Counted from the first letter of the stretch, positions 5,838-11,326 are shown. The stretch is DNA of 11,326 bases from CAMEON01 sp964427175 (GCA_964427175.1 CAYRTP010000072.1:1-11326); one strand, 5' to 3'. Translations and numbers: made by a program. Notes: generated from the letters alone by a model not told the origin.

Positions 5838-5938
5838 ACCACACGCCTCCACCCCTTCAAACAAGCCGTTTGTTCGGAGATTCACAGATTATTAACATCT
5901 TTTCCGCAAATTTTCAGCAAGAAAATGCCCGAGACCCC

Positions 5939-5966
5939 TTGAAAAATTTTCGATTTGTGATATAAT
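5939..5966 (+). promoter_or_regulatory. Promoter of the ferredoxin gene
   Basis: -35 TTGAAA (5939-5944), 16-bp spacer and perfect -10 TATAAT (5961-5966), in AT-rich DNA. The leader of about 60 nt carries a hairpin, TTTGCTC (5988-5994) with GAGCAAA (6004-6010), shortly before the ribosome site GGAGG (6020-6024). Confidence 0.85.
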
Positions 5967-6032
5967 AGTATGGAAGCCATATTCGCTTTTGCTCGGCGGG
6001 TATGAGCAAATACTTATTCGGAGGTCATGACA

Positions 6033-6203
6033 ATGGCATACAAGATTAGCGATGATTGCATCTCCTGCGGCGCTTGCGCTGAGAACTGCCCCACCGAGGC
6101 TATCAACGAGGCTGACGGCAAGTACGAGATCGACGCTGACAAGTGCATCGACTGCGGTTCCTGCGCAGACGCTTGCCCTGTTGAGGCTCCTAAGGCTGAG
6201 TAA
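6033..6203 (+). CDS. 2[4Fe-4S] clostridial-type ferredoxin
   Basis: A 56-residue low-potential electron carrier of the cytoplasm, serving fermentative redox enzymes such as pyruvate:ferredoxin oxidoreductase or hydrogenase in anaerobes (family knowledge; no partner is present here). Two CxxCxxCxxxCP motifs are complete: Cys9, 12, 15, 19 and Cys38, 41, 44, 48, the two halves showing the usual internal repeat. Length is normal for the family. The ATG follows GGAGG by 8 nt. Codon use differs from neighbours, with many GCT alanine codons where adjacent genes use GCC; this fits very high expression. It is a single-gene unit with its own promoter upstream and a terminator about 85 bp downstream. 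Confidence 0.97.
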   Translation: MAYKISDDCISCGACAENCPTEAINEADGKYEIDADKCIDCGSCADACPVEAPKAE

Positions 6204-6224
6204 TTCAACCTGCGGTCAAACTGT

Positions 6225-6279
6225 AGGGCACCTCTAAACATTCACCGCTCTCCGCACGCTGAATTTTTAGATGCACCCT
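6225..6279. repeat. Imperfect palindrome after the ferredoxin gene
   Basis: Arms of 20 nt (6225-6244 and 6260-6279) match at 16 positions around a 15-nt loop, with TCTAAA and ATTCA conserved in both. It lies between the ferredoxin stop and the terminator. It may be an old palindromic interspersed repeat; function unknown. Confidence 0.55.
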
Positions 6280-6288
6280 GTAACGACA

Positions 6289-6340
6289 CTCCCGATCCCC
6301 CTGTTGCCCTGTGCGCGGGAGATCGGGAGATGTTGTTTTT
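6289..6340 (+). terminator. Rho-independent terminator for the ferredoxin gene
   Basis: CTCCCGATC (6289-6297) pairs with GATCGGGAG (6321-6329), with further CCC/GGG pairing after one bulged base, and a T-rich run follows (6334-6341). The loop is long. It sits before trmN6 and would separate the two genes. Confidence 0.7.
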
Positions 6341-6376
6341 TCGGTCAAAACCAACAAGAAGCAACTCTCGGAGGCG

Positions 6377-6480
6377 GTCATCCTGAGCGGAACGGAGCCA
6401 TGCGGAGTGGAGTCGAAGGATCTTCTACCCGACAAAAGATCCTTCGACTCCGCCGCATAGCGGCTCCGCTCAGGATGACC
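6377..6480. repeat. Long imperfect palindrome of the GTCATCCTGAGCGG type
   Basis: GGTCATCCTGAGCGGA (from 6377) is mirrored by TCCGCTCAGGATGACC (to 6480). Nearer the centre, GGAGTCGAAGGATCTT is mirrored by AAGATCCTTCGACTCC. Between these, the arms differ around ATGCGG sequences that could form side hairpins. Sequences beginning GTCATCCTGAGCG are widespread palindromic repeats in bacteria. This copy ends 70 bp before the trmN6 start; no promoter was recognised between it and the gene. Confidence 0.8.
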
Positions 6481-6549
6481 ATTCCCACCCAGCGCTATTG
6501 CACGCCGCCCGGGATAACCGCCCCACATTTCCCCCTCAAGGAGAACCCC

Positions 6550-7347
6550 ATGCAACTACGAGAAAACGAGACCCTACAGGAGGTCAACGAGCACATCAAG
6601 CTGATCCAGCGCACCGACGGACTGACCTTCGGCTCGGATGCCTACCTGCTGGCGGCCTTTGTCCGCGGCAGAGCCTCAGCCGCCGCCGTGGACCTGGGAA
6701 GCGGAACGGGGATCATTCCCCTGCTCTGCCTGGCGCGCGGTAAAGCGGCCCGCTTCACCGCCGTGGAGATCCAGCCCGCCTTCTGCGAGCTGATCCGGCG
6801 CAACACCGCCCTCAATAGCATGGAGGGCCGTCTGTCCCCCCTCTGCCGCGACGTGCGGGAGATCGCCCCCAAGGACGTGGGCGGTGAGGTGGACCTGGTC
6901 ACTGCCAATCCCCCCTACATGGCCCCGGGAAGCGGAGCGCGGAACACCACCGACGAGAAATACATCGCCCGCCACGAGGTCTGCGGCACCGTCCGCGACT
7001 TTTGCGAGGCCGCGGGACGGCTCCTCAAGCACGGGGGACGCTTCTGCTGTGTCTTCCGCCCCGAACGGCTGGGCGACCTGTTTGAGGGCCTGCGCGCCGC
7101 CCACCTGGAGCCCAAGCGCATGACCCTGGTACAGGCCACCGCCGCCGCTACCCCCTCCATGGTGCTGATCGAGGCGGTGAAATACGCCGCTCCTTCCCTG
7201 CTGGTCACCCCGCCCCTTTGTTTATGGGAGGCGGACCCGATTCGGCCCGAGAAGCCTGCCGAGCCCATGAAGGCGACGGCGGATTCGGAGTACGTATACG
7301 GGAATTGCGGGTTTCCGCCCCGTTTCACGGGAGAAAATCGCAAATGA
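6550..7347 (+). CDS. trmN6: tRNA1(Val) (adenine(37)-N6)-methyltransferase family protein (YabB/TrmN6)
   Basis: A 265-residue class I SAM-dependent methyltransferase. In the family it methylates N6 of A37 in tRNA1(Val); this substrate is inferred. SAM-binding motif I is VDLGSGTGIIPLL (47-59), an acidic residue ends strand 2 (AVEIQP, 71-76), and the N6-adenine signature NPPY is at 120-123 (VTANPPYMAPGSG). The N-terminal LTFGSDAYLLAAF (25-37) is typical of this group. The frame is open further upstream, but the ATG at 6550 has AAGGAG 6 nt before it, whereas the upstream part runs through a palindromic repeat. In Bacillus the equivalent yabB lies close to holB-yaaT, which agrees with this locus. 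The stop codon lies in the first bases of the hairpin array that follows. Confidence 0.87.
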   Translation: MQLRENETLQEVNEHIKLIQRTDGLTFGSDAYLLAAFVRGRASAAAVDLGSGTGIIPLLCLARGKAARFTAVEIQPAFCELIRRNTALNSMEGRLSPLCRDVREIAPKDVGGEVDLVTANPPYMAPGSGARNTTDEKYIARHEVCGTVRDFCEAAGRLLKHGGRFCCVFRPERLGDLFEGLRAAHLEPKRMTLVQATAAATPSMVLIEAVKYAAPSLLVTPPLCLWEADPIRPEKPAEPMKATADSEYVYGNCGFPPRFTGENRK

Positions 7348-7429
7348 TATACACCTGCGGTGTATGATATATGCCGTAGGCATATGATATACTCGCTCTG
7401 CGAGTATGATATACGCCCTGCGGGCGTAT
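7344..7429. repeat. Array of four perfect hairpins separated by GAT
   Basis: Four consecutive perfect hairpins: ATACACC-TGC-GGTGTAT (7349-7365), ATATGCC-GTA-GGCATAT (7369-7385), ATACTCGC-TCT-GCGAGTAT (7389-7407) and ATACGCCC-TGC-GGGCGTAT (7411-7429). Neighbours are separated by exactly GAT, stems are 7-8 bp, and every loop is 3 nt. Only the outer ATA/TAT and the GAT spacers are constant; the inner stems differ but stay complementary. The array begins on the TGA stop of trmN6. It is not a CRISPR, since the varying parts are themselves palindromes. Confidence 0.92.
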
Positions 7430-7432
7430 GGA

Positions 7433-7450
7433 GGAACGGAAAGCCGTTCC
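7433..7450. repeat. Small hairpin after the array
   Basis: GGAACGG (7433-7439), loop AAAG, CCGTTCC (7444-7450). A perfect 7-bp stem immediately after the four-hairpin array; no T-run follows, so it is not a convincing terminator. Nothing else is recognisable in 7451-7500. Confidence 0.45.
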
Positions 7451-7502
7451 CCCGCGCTCCCTACACCAGTGGGCAGGGCCCCACGGTGACGCGGACTCGC
7501 TC

Positions 7503-7531
7503 CCGTCAGCCCTCATATTACAATTTATAAT
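7503..7531 (+). promoter_or_regulatory. Possible weak promoter of ttcA
   Basis: TATAAT (7526-7531) is a perfect -10 box in AT-rich DNA, but at the 17-bp distance the -35 region reads CCGTCA, matching only half of the consensus. A transcript from here would carry the inverted two-hairpin repeat in its leader of about 95 nt. Confidence 0.3.
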
Positions 7532-7540
7532 ACAATTTTT

Positions 7541-7610
7541 TTAAAAGTTTTGGGGATTCTCAAGGGACTTTTTCAAAAGTCCCTTGAGCGGGTCCAGGGC
7601 AGCGCCCTGG
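7541..7610. repeat. Two-hairpin repeat (CTTAAGGG family), copy 2, inverted
   Basis: In opposite orientation to copy 1. Stem two: CTCAAGGGACTTTT (7559-7572) with its complement (7575-7588). Stem one: CCAGGGC-AGC-GCCCTGG (7594-7610). It ends 21 bp before the ttcA start, so it is not a terminator of a minus-strand gene. Relative to copy 1 both arms of the long stem have changed together. Confidence 0.8.
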
Positions 7611-7614
7611 CGTT

Positions 7615-7626
7615 CTCCTTAAGGAG
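7615..7626 (+). promoter_or_regulatory. Ribosome binding site inside a perfect palindrome
   Basis: CTCCTTAAGGAG is a 12-bp perfect palindrome whose right half AAGGAG is the ribosome site of ttcA, 5 nt before the ATG. It can fold as a 4-bp stem with a TTAA loop, partly hiding the site. Whether this matters is unknown. Confidence 0.5.
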
Positions 7627-7631
7627 CCTTT

Positions 7632-8432
7632 ATGGATCACATGAAACACATACTCAGCTACACCCGACGGGCCGTGGATGATTACGGCATGATCCGCGCG
7701 GGGGACAAGATTGCGGTGGGGGTATCGGCGGGCAAGGACTCGCTGACGCTGCTGTACGCGCTGGCGGGGCTTCGCCGCTTTTATCCCCAGCCCTTTGAGC
7801 TCATTGCCATCACGGTGGACATGGGCTTTGGAGGGATCGAAGCCAATCGGGGCCGGGAGATGCCCGAGGATCCCTACGGGGGCATCCGCGCGCTGTGCGA
7901 GGAGCTAAACGTGGAGTACCACGTGGTCCCCTCCGAGATCGCGAAGATCATCTTCGACGTTCGCAAGGAGTCCAACCCCTGCTCCCTGTGCGCCAAGCTC
8001 CGCCGCGGTGCCCTGAATAACGCCGCCAAGGACCTGGGCTGTAACACCGTGGCCCTGGGCCACCACTTCGACGATGCCGTGGAGACCTTCATGCTCAACC
8101 TGTTCTTTGAGGGCCGTATCGGCTGCTTCCAGCCCGTTACCTACCTCTCCCGAGTGGACCTGCGGGTCATCCGCCCCCTGCTCTATACCCCCGAAAAGGA
8201 GGTCCGCGCCTTCGCCGCCGCCACCGACCTCCCCGTGGTGGAATCAGCCTGCCCCGCCAACGAGAACACCCAACGAGAGTCCATGAAGCAGCTCCTGGCC
8301 TCCCTGGAGCGTCAGCATAAGGGCCTCCGCCACCGCATTTTCCACGCCATGCAGGCCCACGGCGTGGACGGCCTCCGCCTCCCCGACAGACGGCCCCTCG
8401 TCATGCCCGAGCCTGAGGTGGAGGAGGAGTAA
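7632..8432 (+). CDS. ttcA: TtcA-family tRNA 2-thiocytidine biosynthesis protein
   Basis: A 266-residue PP-loop ATPase. Characterised TtcA adenylates C32 of certain tRNAs and inserts sulfur using a [4Fe-4S] cluster. The PP-loop is SAGKDS (32-37, in VGVSAGKDSLTLLYAL). The paired cysteines are Cys117 and Cys120 in NPCSLCAKLRRGAL, and a third, Cys207 (SACPAN), fits the third cluster ligand of TtcA. GHHFDDAVETFMLNLFFEGR (143-162) is the conserved core after the PP-loop. The start at 7632 has AAGGAG 5 nt upstream. The C-terminus is a short acidic tail. The alternative TilS (lysidine synthetase) is less likely given the CxxC pair and size. Both flanks carry copies of the two-hairpin repeat; the gene is probably transcribed alone. 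Confidence 0.88.
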   Translation: MDHMKHILSYTRRAVDDYGMIRAGDKIAVGVSAGKDSLTLLYALAGLRRFYPQPFELIAITVDMGFGGIEANRGREMPEDPYGGIRALCEELNVEYHVVPSEIAKIIFDVRKESNPCSLCAKLRRGALNNAAKDLGCNTVALGHHFDDAVETFMLNLFFEGRIGCFQPVTYLSRVDLRVIRPLLYTPEKEVRAFAAATDLPVVESACPANENTQRESMKQLLASLERQHKGLRHRIFHAMQAHGVDGLRLPDRRPLVMPEPEVEEE

Positions 8433-8461
8433 GGAGAGCGTGGAGAGCGTGCCGCTGGCAG

Positions 8462-8515
8462 CTTAAGGGGCTTTTGCAAAAAGCCCCTTAAGAATCCCCA
8501 AAACCTTTAAAAAGG
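8462..8515. repeat. Two-hairpin repeat (CTTAAGGG family), copy 3
   Basis: CTTAAGGGGCTTTT (8462-8475) and its perfect complement (8479-8492) with loop GCA, followed by a tail AATCCCCAAAACC and an A-rich end. The upstream CCAGGGC hairpin seen in copies 1 and 2 is reduced to TGCC-GCT-GGCA at about 8450-8460. It lies 30 bp after the ttcA stop. Confidence 0.75.
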
Positions 8516-8594
8516 GATTGATGAGAGATGCGAGAGGACACCAAGGGCCGTAGAGGGCATCACCATGGGGCCCCTGCCCCATTGGGGTGTAAAG

Positions 8595-8642
8595 AGGAAC
8601 GATATGTGGGACGAGGATTATTTGCCTCGTTCCTTCTTTTTT
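8595..8642 (+). terminator. Probable rho-independent terminator with an alternative pairing
   Basis: GGGACGAGG (8608-8616) pairs with CCTCGTTCC (8625-8633), eight pairs plus one G-T, loop of 8 nt, followed by TTCTTTTTT (8634-8642). The sequence AGGAACGA (8595-8602) can instead pair perfectly with TCGTTCCT (8627-8634), which would disrupt that stem. It lies about 175 bp after ttcA with no other gene between, so it may end ttcA transcripts. Confidence 0.6.
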
Positions 8643-8649
8643 GGGCGGG

Positions 8650-8752
8650 CGGATATGGAATCCTCCCCTACGACAGCCTAAAGTTTTAGGCGTTACAAGA
8701 TACTACGGTGAACGGTCGGGCGGAGTGTGTAGGGGAGGCGTTTCGCCTCCCG
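8650..8752. repeat. Two half copies of the GTAGGGG family in inverted order
   Basis: A right-hand half ends with CCTCCCCTAC at 8671 and a left-hand half begins with GTAGGGGAGG at 8729. The second half folds as GGGAGGCG-TTT-CGCCTCCC (8733-8751); the first holds GGAT/ATCC. Between them is GCCTAAA-GT-TTTAGGC (8676-8691). So the ends face inward, the reverse of the intact elements at 2160 and 3652, which suggests two truncated or rearranged copies. Apart from this, the copy 3 repeat, the terminator and a G/C-rich hairpin at about 8562-8586, I see nothing in 8433-8830. Confidence 0.65.
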
Positions 8753-8830
8753 TTTCTTGTCTTCAAATCAATCCTTCCTCCTTCATCCCCCTTGTAAAAA
8801 ATTCATATTATTAAGATTACCAAAAAGCCC

Positions 8831-8859
8831 TTGACATTTCTGTGGAACTGTGATAATAT
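8831..8859 (+). promoter_or_regulatory. Promoter of the LTA synthase-like gene
   Basis: Perfect -35 TTGACA (8831-8836) followed at 17 bp by TAATAT (8854-8859) in the AT-rich run TGATAATATATAAT; GATAAT at 8852 is an alternative -10. The AT-rich stretch 8795-8825 just upstream could serve as an UP element. Confidence 0.75.
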
Positions 8860-8911
8860 ATAATTGTATGAATATGGCCTTTTTTCAAATACAAATAACA
8901 GGAAGGAATCT

Positions 8912-11026
8912 ATGAACCAAACCTTACTTCCCCCTAGCCGCAAGCTGGGACATCGGACGATGGGTGCCCGCCGCCGTTTCGCAGAGCTTTGCAAGGTCCT
9001 GCTGGACATGGATCGGCTCCCCCTTTACTTCACCCTGGCCGCCCTGCTCACCTTTGCGGTGGAGGCCCTGTCCCGCCGTTCCCCCGTGGCGGCTCTGGTC
9101 TTCATGACCGAAAGTCCCTTCGCTTACCTCACCAACTACGGCATCATCCTCTGTACCCTGCTCCCCGGACTCCTGTTCCGTAAGCGGCTGGCAGGCGTAG
9201 CCCTGCTGAGCTCGGTGTGGGGCGTGCTGGGCGCGGCCCAGTGCGTGGTCCTCTTGTCCCGCGTCACCCCCCTGACCGCCGTGGACGTGGCCATCGCCCT
9301 CAGCGTCATCACCATCATCACCGCTTACCTTACCCCCCTTCAGATTATCCTCATCTGCCTGGCCCTGCTGGGCCTGGTGGCCGCCCTGATCGTGCTGTTC
9401 GTGCGGTCGGCCAAGCACACCATCCCCTGGAAGAAGTTCCTGGCGGCCTTCCTTCCCTCCCTGGCTGGCTTTGCCCTGGTGGTGTGGGCTGGCTTTGCGT
9501 CGGGTCAGCTGTCGGACAACTTCCCCAACCTGGCCAACGCCTACAACGACTACGGCTTCCCCTACTGCTTCGGCCTCAGCGTCATCGATAAGGGCGTGGA
9601 TCGCCCCACGGAGTACGGCGAGGAGCTCATCACCGACATCCTGGAGGACCTGCCCGAAGGCAACGGCAGCCTCCCCGTAGTCGGTGGCGATCCCGCGGAG
9701 GACAGCCGTCCCAACGTCATTTTCGTCCAGCTGGAATCCTTCTTTGACGTGAAGTACATGGAGGGTGTCACCTTCACCGAGGACCCCGTCCCCACCTTCA
9801 CCCGGCTCAAGGAGCAGTATCCCTCGGGCCTGTTTACCGTCCCCGTCATCGGCGCGGGCACCGTCAATACCGAATTTGAGGTGCTGACGGGTATGCGGGT
9901 GGCCGACTTCGGCGCGGGCGAGTATCCCTTCCGCTCCATCATGACCGAAACCACCTGCGAGACCCTGGCCTACGATCTGCTGGCCTCGGGCTACCGCACC
10001 CACGCCATCCACAACCACGAGGGCTCCTTCTACCTTCGCAACGACATCTACAAGAACCTGGGCTTTGAGTCCTTCACCTCCATCGAGTATTTCGAAAACC
10101 CCACCTTCAACCAGAACGATTGGGCCCACGATGCCCTTTTGACCGACGAGATCCTCTACCTGCTGGGCTCCACCGCCGAGGCCGACCTGGTCTACACCGT
10201 CTCGGTCCAGGGCCACGGTAAGTACCCCAACGAGTACACCCCCGCCGAGGATGACATCCTCATCACCGAGGGCCTGGAGGACCCCGCCGTCCGCAGTCAC
10301 TTCACCTACTACATCAACCAGCTAAACGAGATGGATCAGTTCATCTCCGATCTCTACGAGGCGGTCATGGCCCTGGAGGAGGACACCGTCCTGGTGTTCT
10401 ACGGCGACCACCTGCCCAGCATCTCCCGTGACGAGGGCGTCATCATCTCCACCTCGGATTTCCAAACCGAGTACCTCATCATTTCCAACTACGAGCCCCC
10501 CGTGGAGCTTCCCGATCAGGCCCTCTACGCCTACCAGATCTTCCCCGCCGTCATGGAGATGATCGGCAACAACGAGGGCGTGATGAACCGCTTCCACCGC
10601 GCCTACCGCGACGATCCCCAGTACCTGACCCTGCTGGCCGCCCTGGAGTATGACGTGCTCTACGGCGAGCGCATGGCCTACGGCGATACCGAGTACCCCG
10701 TCATGACCAACATGGTCATGGGCAGCCGACCCATTACGGTCACGGGCTGTTACCTGCAGGACGAGTACCTGTATATCAAGGGTACCAACTTCACCGCCTA
10801 CAGCATGGTGACCTTCGACGGCCGCCAGGAGCAGGAGACCGATCTGGTGGACGCATCCACCCTGCGGGTCCGCCTGGACTCCATCTCGGGGAATCTGACC
10901 CGCGTGAAATACATCACGGTCCGTCAGATCTCCGCCAAGAACGATCTGCTCTCCGAAACCATCCCCTACGTTCCCCAGCGCGTCCCCGAGGAAACAACCC
11001 CTTTGGAATTCCTCCCGGGGATGTGA
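8912..11026 (+). CDS. ltaS: LTA synthase-family sulfatase-fold membrane phosphoglycerol transferase with C-terminal beta domain
   Basis: A 704-residue membrane enzyme. LtaS-type enzymes polymerise glycerol phosphate from phosphatidylglycerol on the outer face of the membrane. Five or six hydrophobic segments span about 36-197, then an extracellular sulfatase-like domain covers about 266-590. The catalytic set is present: Glu275 (NVIFVQLESF), nucleophile Thr317 (GAGTVNTEFEVLTG), His435 (VSVQGHGKYP), and Asp499-His500 (FYGDHLPSIS). Residues about 605-690 are extra compared with standard LtaS and look like an IPT/TIG-type immunoglobulin fold (YIKGTNFTAYSMVTFDGR). The ATG at 8912 follows GGAAGGA; an upstream in-frame start at 8864 would overlap the promoter. 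A related transferase such as a membrane-glycan glycerophosphotransferase cannot be excluded. The gene ends with a strong terminator beside a recombinase gene. Confidence 0.88.
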   Translation: MNQTLLPPSRKLGHRTMGARRRFAELCKVLLDMDRLPLYFTLAALLTFAVEALSRRSPVAALVFMTESPFAYLTNYGIILCTLLPGLLFRKRLAGVALLSSVWGVLGAAQCVVLLSRVTPLTAVDVAIALSVITIITAYLTPLQIILICLALLGLVAALIVLFVRSAKHTIPWKKFLAAFLPSLAGFALVVWAGFASGQLSDNFPNLANAYNDYGFPYCFGLSVIDKGVDRPTEYGEELITDILEDLPEGNGSLPVVGGDPAEDSRPNVIFVQLESFFDVKYMEGVTFTEDPVPTFTRLKEQYPSGLFTVPVIGAGTVNTEFEVLTGMRVADFGAGEYPFRSIMTETTCETLAYDLLASGYRTHAIHNHEGSFYLRNDIYKNLGFESFTSIEYFENPTFNQNDWAHDALLTDEILYLLGSTAEADLVYTVSVQGHGKYPNEYTPAEDDILITEGLEDPAVRSHFTYYINQLNEMDQFISDLYEAVMALEEDTVLVFYGDHLPSISRDEGVIISTSDFQTEYLIISNYEPPVELPDQALYAYQIFPAVMEMIGNNEGVMNRFHRAYRDDPQYLTLLAALEYDVLYGERMAYGDTEYPVMTNMVMGSRPITVTGCYLQDEYLYIKGTNFTAYSMVTFDGRQEQETDLVDASTLRVRLDSISGNLTRVKYITVRQISAKNDLLSETIPYVPQRVPEETTPLEFLPGM

Positions 11027-11042
11027 AAAAAATGACCTGCCG

Positions 11043-11061
11043 TTTAGGGTCGTACCCTAAA
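11043..11061. repeat. Perfect 8-bp hairpin before the terminator
   Basis: TTTAGGGT (11043-11050), loop CGT, ACCCTAAA (11054-11061), 16 nt after the LTA synthase stop. Together with the next hairpin it could form the end of the mRNA, or be part of the end of the integrative element. Confidence 0.6.
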
Positions 11062-11071
11062 GGACAGTTTT

Positions 11072-11121
11072 GCAAGAATACGGTATATCTCGAAAGAGGT
11101 ATGCCGTATTCTTGCTTTTTT
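11072..11121 (+). terminator. Strong rho-independent terminator
   Basis: GCAAGAATACGG (11072-11083) pairs perfectly with 11104-11115. The stem continues through ATATCTC/GAGGTAT with one G-T pair to a GAAA tetraloop (11092-11095), and six T follow (11116-11121). It fits termination of the LTA synthase-like gene. It also lies just past the convergent recombinase stop at 11127, but on that strand no T-run follows. Confidence 0.88.
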
Positions 11122-11126
11122 AGTCC

Positions 11127-11326
11127 TTACGCGGATTTACGGATTTCTTCCATCATTTCACGGAGTTCGTTCTCATCGGGAATGTCGATCAGACCTGCTG
11201 CCGTAAAATAAACGTCAAACTTTACTCGCTTTCTTCCGTCAACCTTCTCGCTGTTGTGAACTTCAATTCGCCTTATGAGTCGATTGACGATTTCGGGAGT
11301 AAGCTCCTTAATATCGGTACACTTAC
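11127..11326 (-). CDS. C-terminal end of a large serine recombinase (5' part beyond window)
   Basis: The last 65 codons and the stop (TAA at 11129-11127) are visible. The residues resemble the C-terminal domain of large serine recombinases of the Tn4451/TnpX type (DUF4368-like): ELTPEIVNRLIRRIEVHN, then KFDVYFTAAGLIDIP, then ELREMMEEIRKSA. The catalytic domain is outside the window. Such enzymes excise and integrate transposons and integrative elements, and their genes usually lie near one end of the element. Codons are visibly more AT-rich than those of the genes to the left, consistent with acquired DNA. It converges on the LTA synthase-like gene. The family assignment rests on a short tail, so subtype is uncertain. 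Confidence 0.85.
   Translation of the reverse strand, partial: KCTDIKELTPEIVNRLIRRIEVHNSEKVDGRKRVKFDVYFTAAGLIDIPDENELREMMEEIRKSA

Noticed and set aside
5289..5965. Several 90-160-codon frames on both strands in the tandem-repeat region
   Set aside because: They arise from the 184-bp repeats, which are not a multiple of three, lack ribosome sites and translate palindromic repeat sequence.
6271..6549. N-terminal extension of the methyltransferase from an upstream ATG
   Set aside because: It would translate the ferredoxin terminator and a long palindrome; the ATG at 6550 has a ribosome site and matches the family N-terminus.
7344..7429. CRISPR-like array
   Set aside because: The constant part is only a few bases and the variable parts are palindromes of 17-19 bp, not spacers; no cas genes are present.
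7325..7516. 63-codon minus-strand frame through the hairpin array
   Set aside because: Its repetitive translation is produced by the palindromic array; no ribosome site was seen.
8924..10300. 458-codon minus-strand frame opposite the LTA synthase-like gene
   Set aside because: Gly/Gln/Val-rich shadow; the plus strand has the full catalytic set of the LTA synthase family.
11023..11211. 62-codon plus-strand frame after the LTA synthase gene
   Set aside because: It begins with GTG overlapping the stop, runs through two terminator-like hairpins and is antisense to the recombinase tail.

Overview
The window looks like chromosomal DNA of a GC-rich Gram-positive bacterium of the Firmicutes, most likely a gut Clostridia/Oscillospirales-type organism. 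The reasons are the adjacent holB and ricT (yaaT) genes followed by a yabB-type tRNA methyltransferase (the order known from Bacillus is holB-yaaT-yabA-yabB), a lipoteichoic-acid-synthase-like enzyme, strong purine-rich ribosome binding sites, and many short palindromic repeats between genes. The taxonomic placement is inference; no rRNA is present.

Layout. At the left edge is the 5' part of nrdR on the minus strand with its own promoter. Then comes about 530 bp without a gene, holding AT-rich inverted repeats, three DnaA-box-like sites and several short direct repeats. A minus-strand GH18 lipoprotein (980-2113) and plus-strand holB (2381-3481) diverge from two well-formed back-to-back promoters at 2247-2341. 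ricT (3779-5197) follows holB across a gap filled almost entirely by two repeat elements. From 5198 to about 5840 there is no gene: a two-hairpin repeat and a 184-bp tandem repeat with two identical full units. A 56-residue 2[4Fe-4S] ferredoxin (6033-6203) has its own promoter and terminator. After two more palindromic elements come trmN6/yabB (6550-7347), a striking array of four GAT-spaced hairpins that starts on its stop codon, ttcA (7632-8432), another repeat-rich gap, and a lipoteichoic-acid-synthase-like gene (8912-11026) with a strong terminator. At the right edge is the C-terminal end of a large serine recombinase on the minus strand, probably one end of an integrative element.

Functional themes. 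The genes are mostly housekeeping: control of dNTP synthesis (NrdR), the replication clamp loader (HolB), RNase Y/mRNA maturation (RicT), tRNA modification (TrmN6, TtcA), iron-sulfur electron transfer (ferredoxin; RicT and TtcA are themselves from Fe-S-binding families) and envelope functions (GH18 lipoprotein, LTA synthase). They appear to form several short units and not one operon.

The least explained part is the intergenic material. At least four repeat families share one design: a constant scaffold around hairpin stems whose sequence differs from copy to copy while both arms stay complementary. This is the best candidate for something undescribed. The evidence is structural only, and similar palindromic repeats are common in gut Firmicutes.
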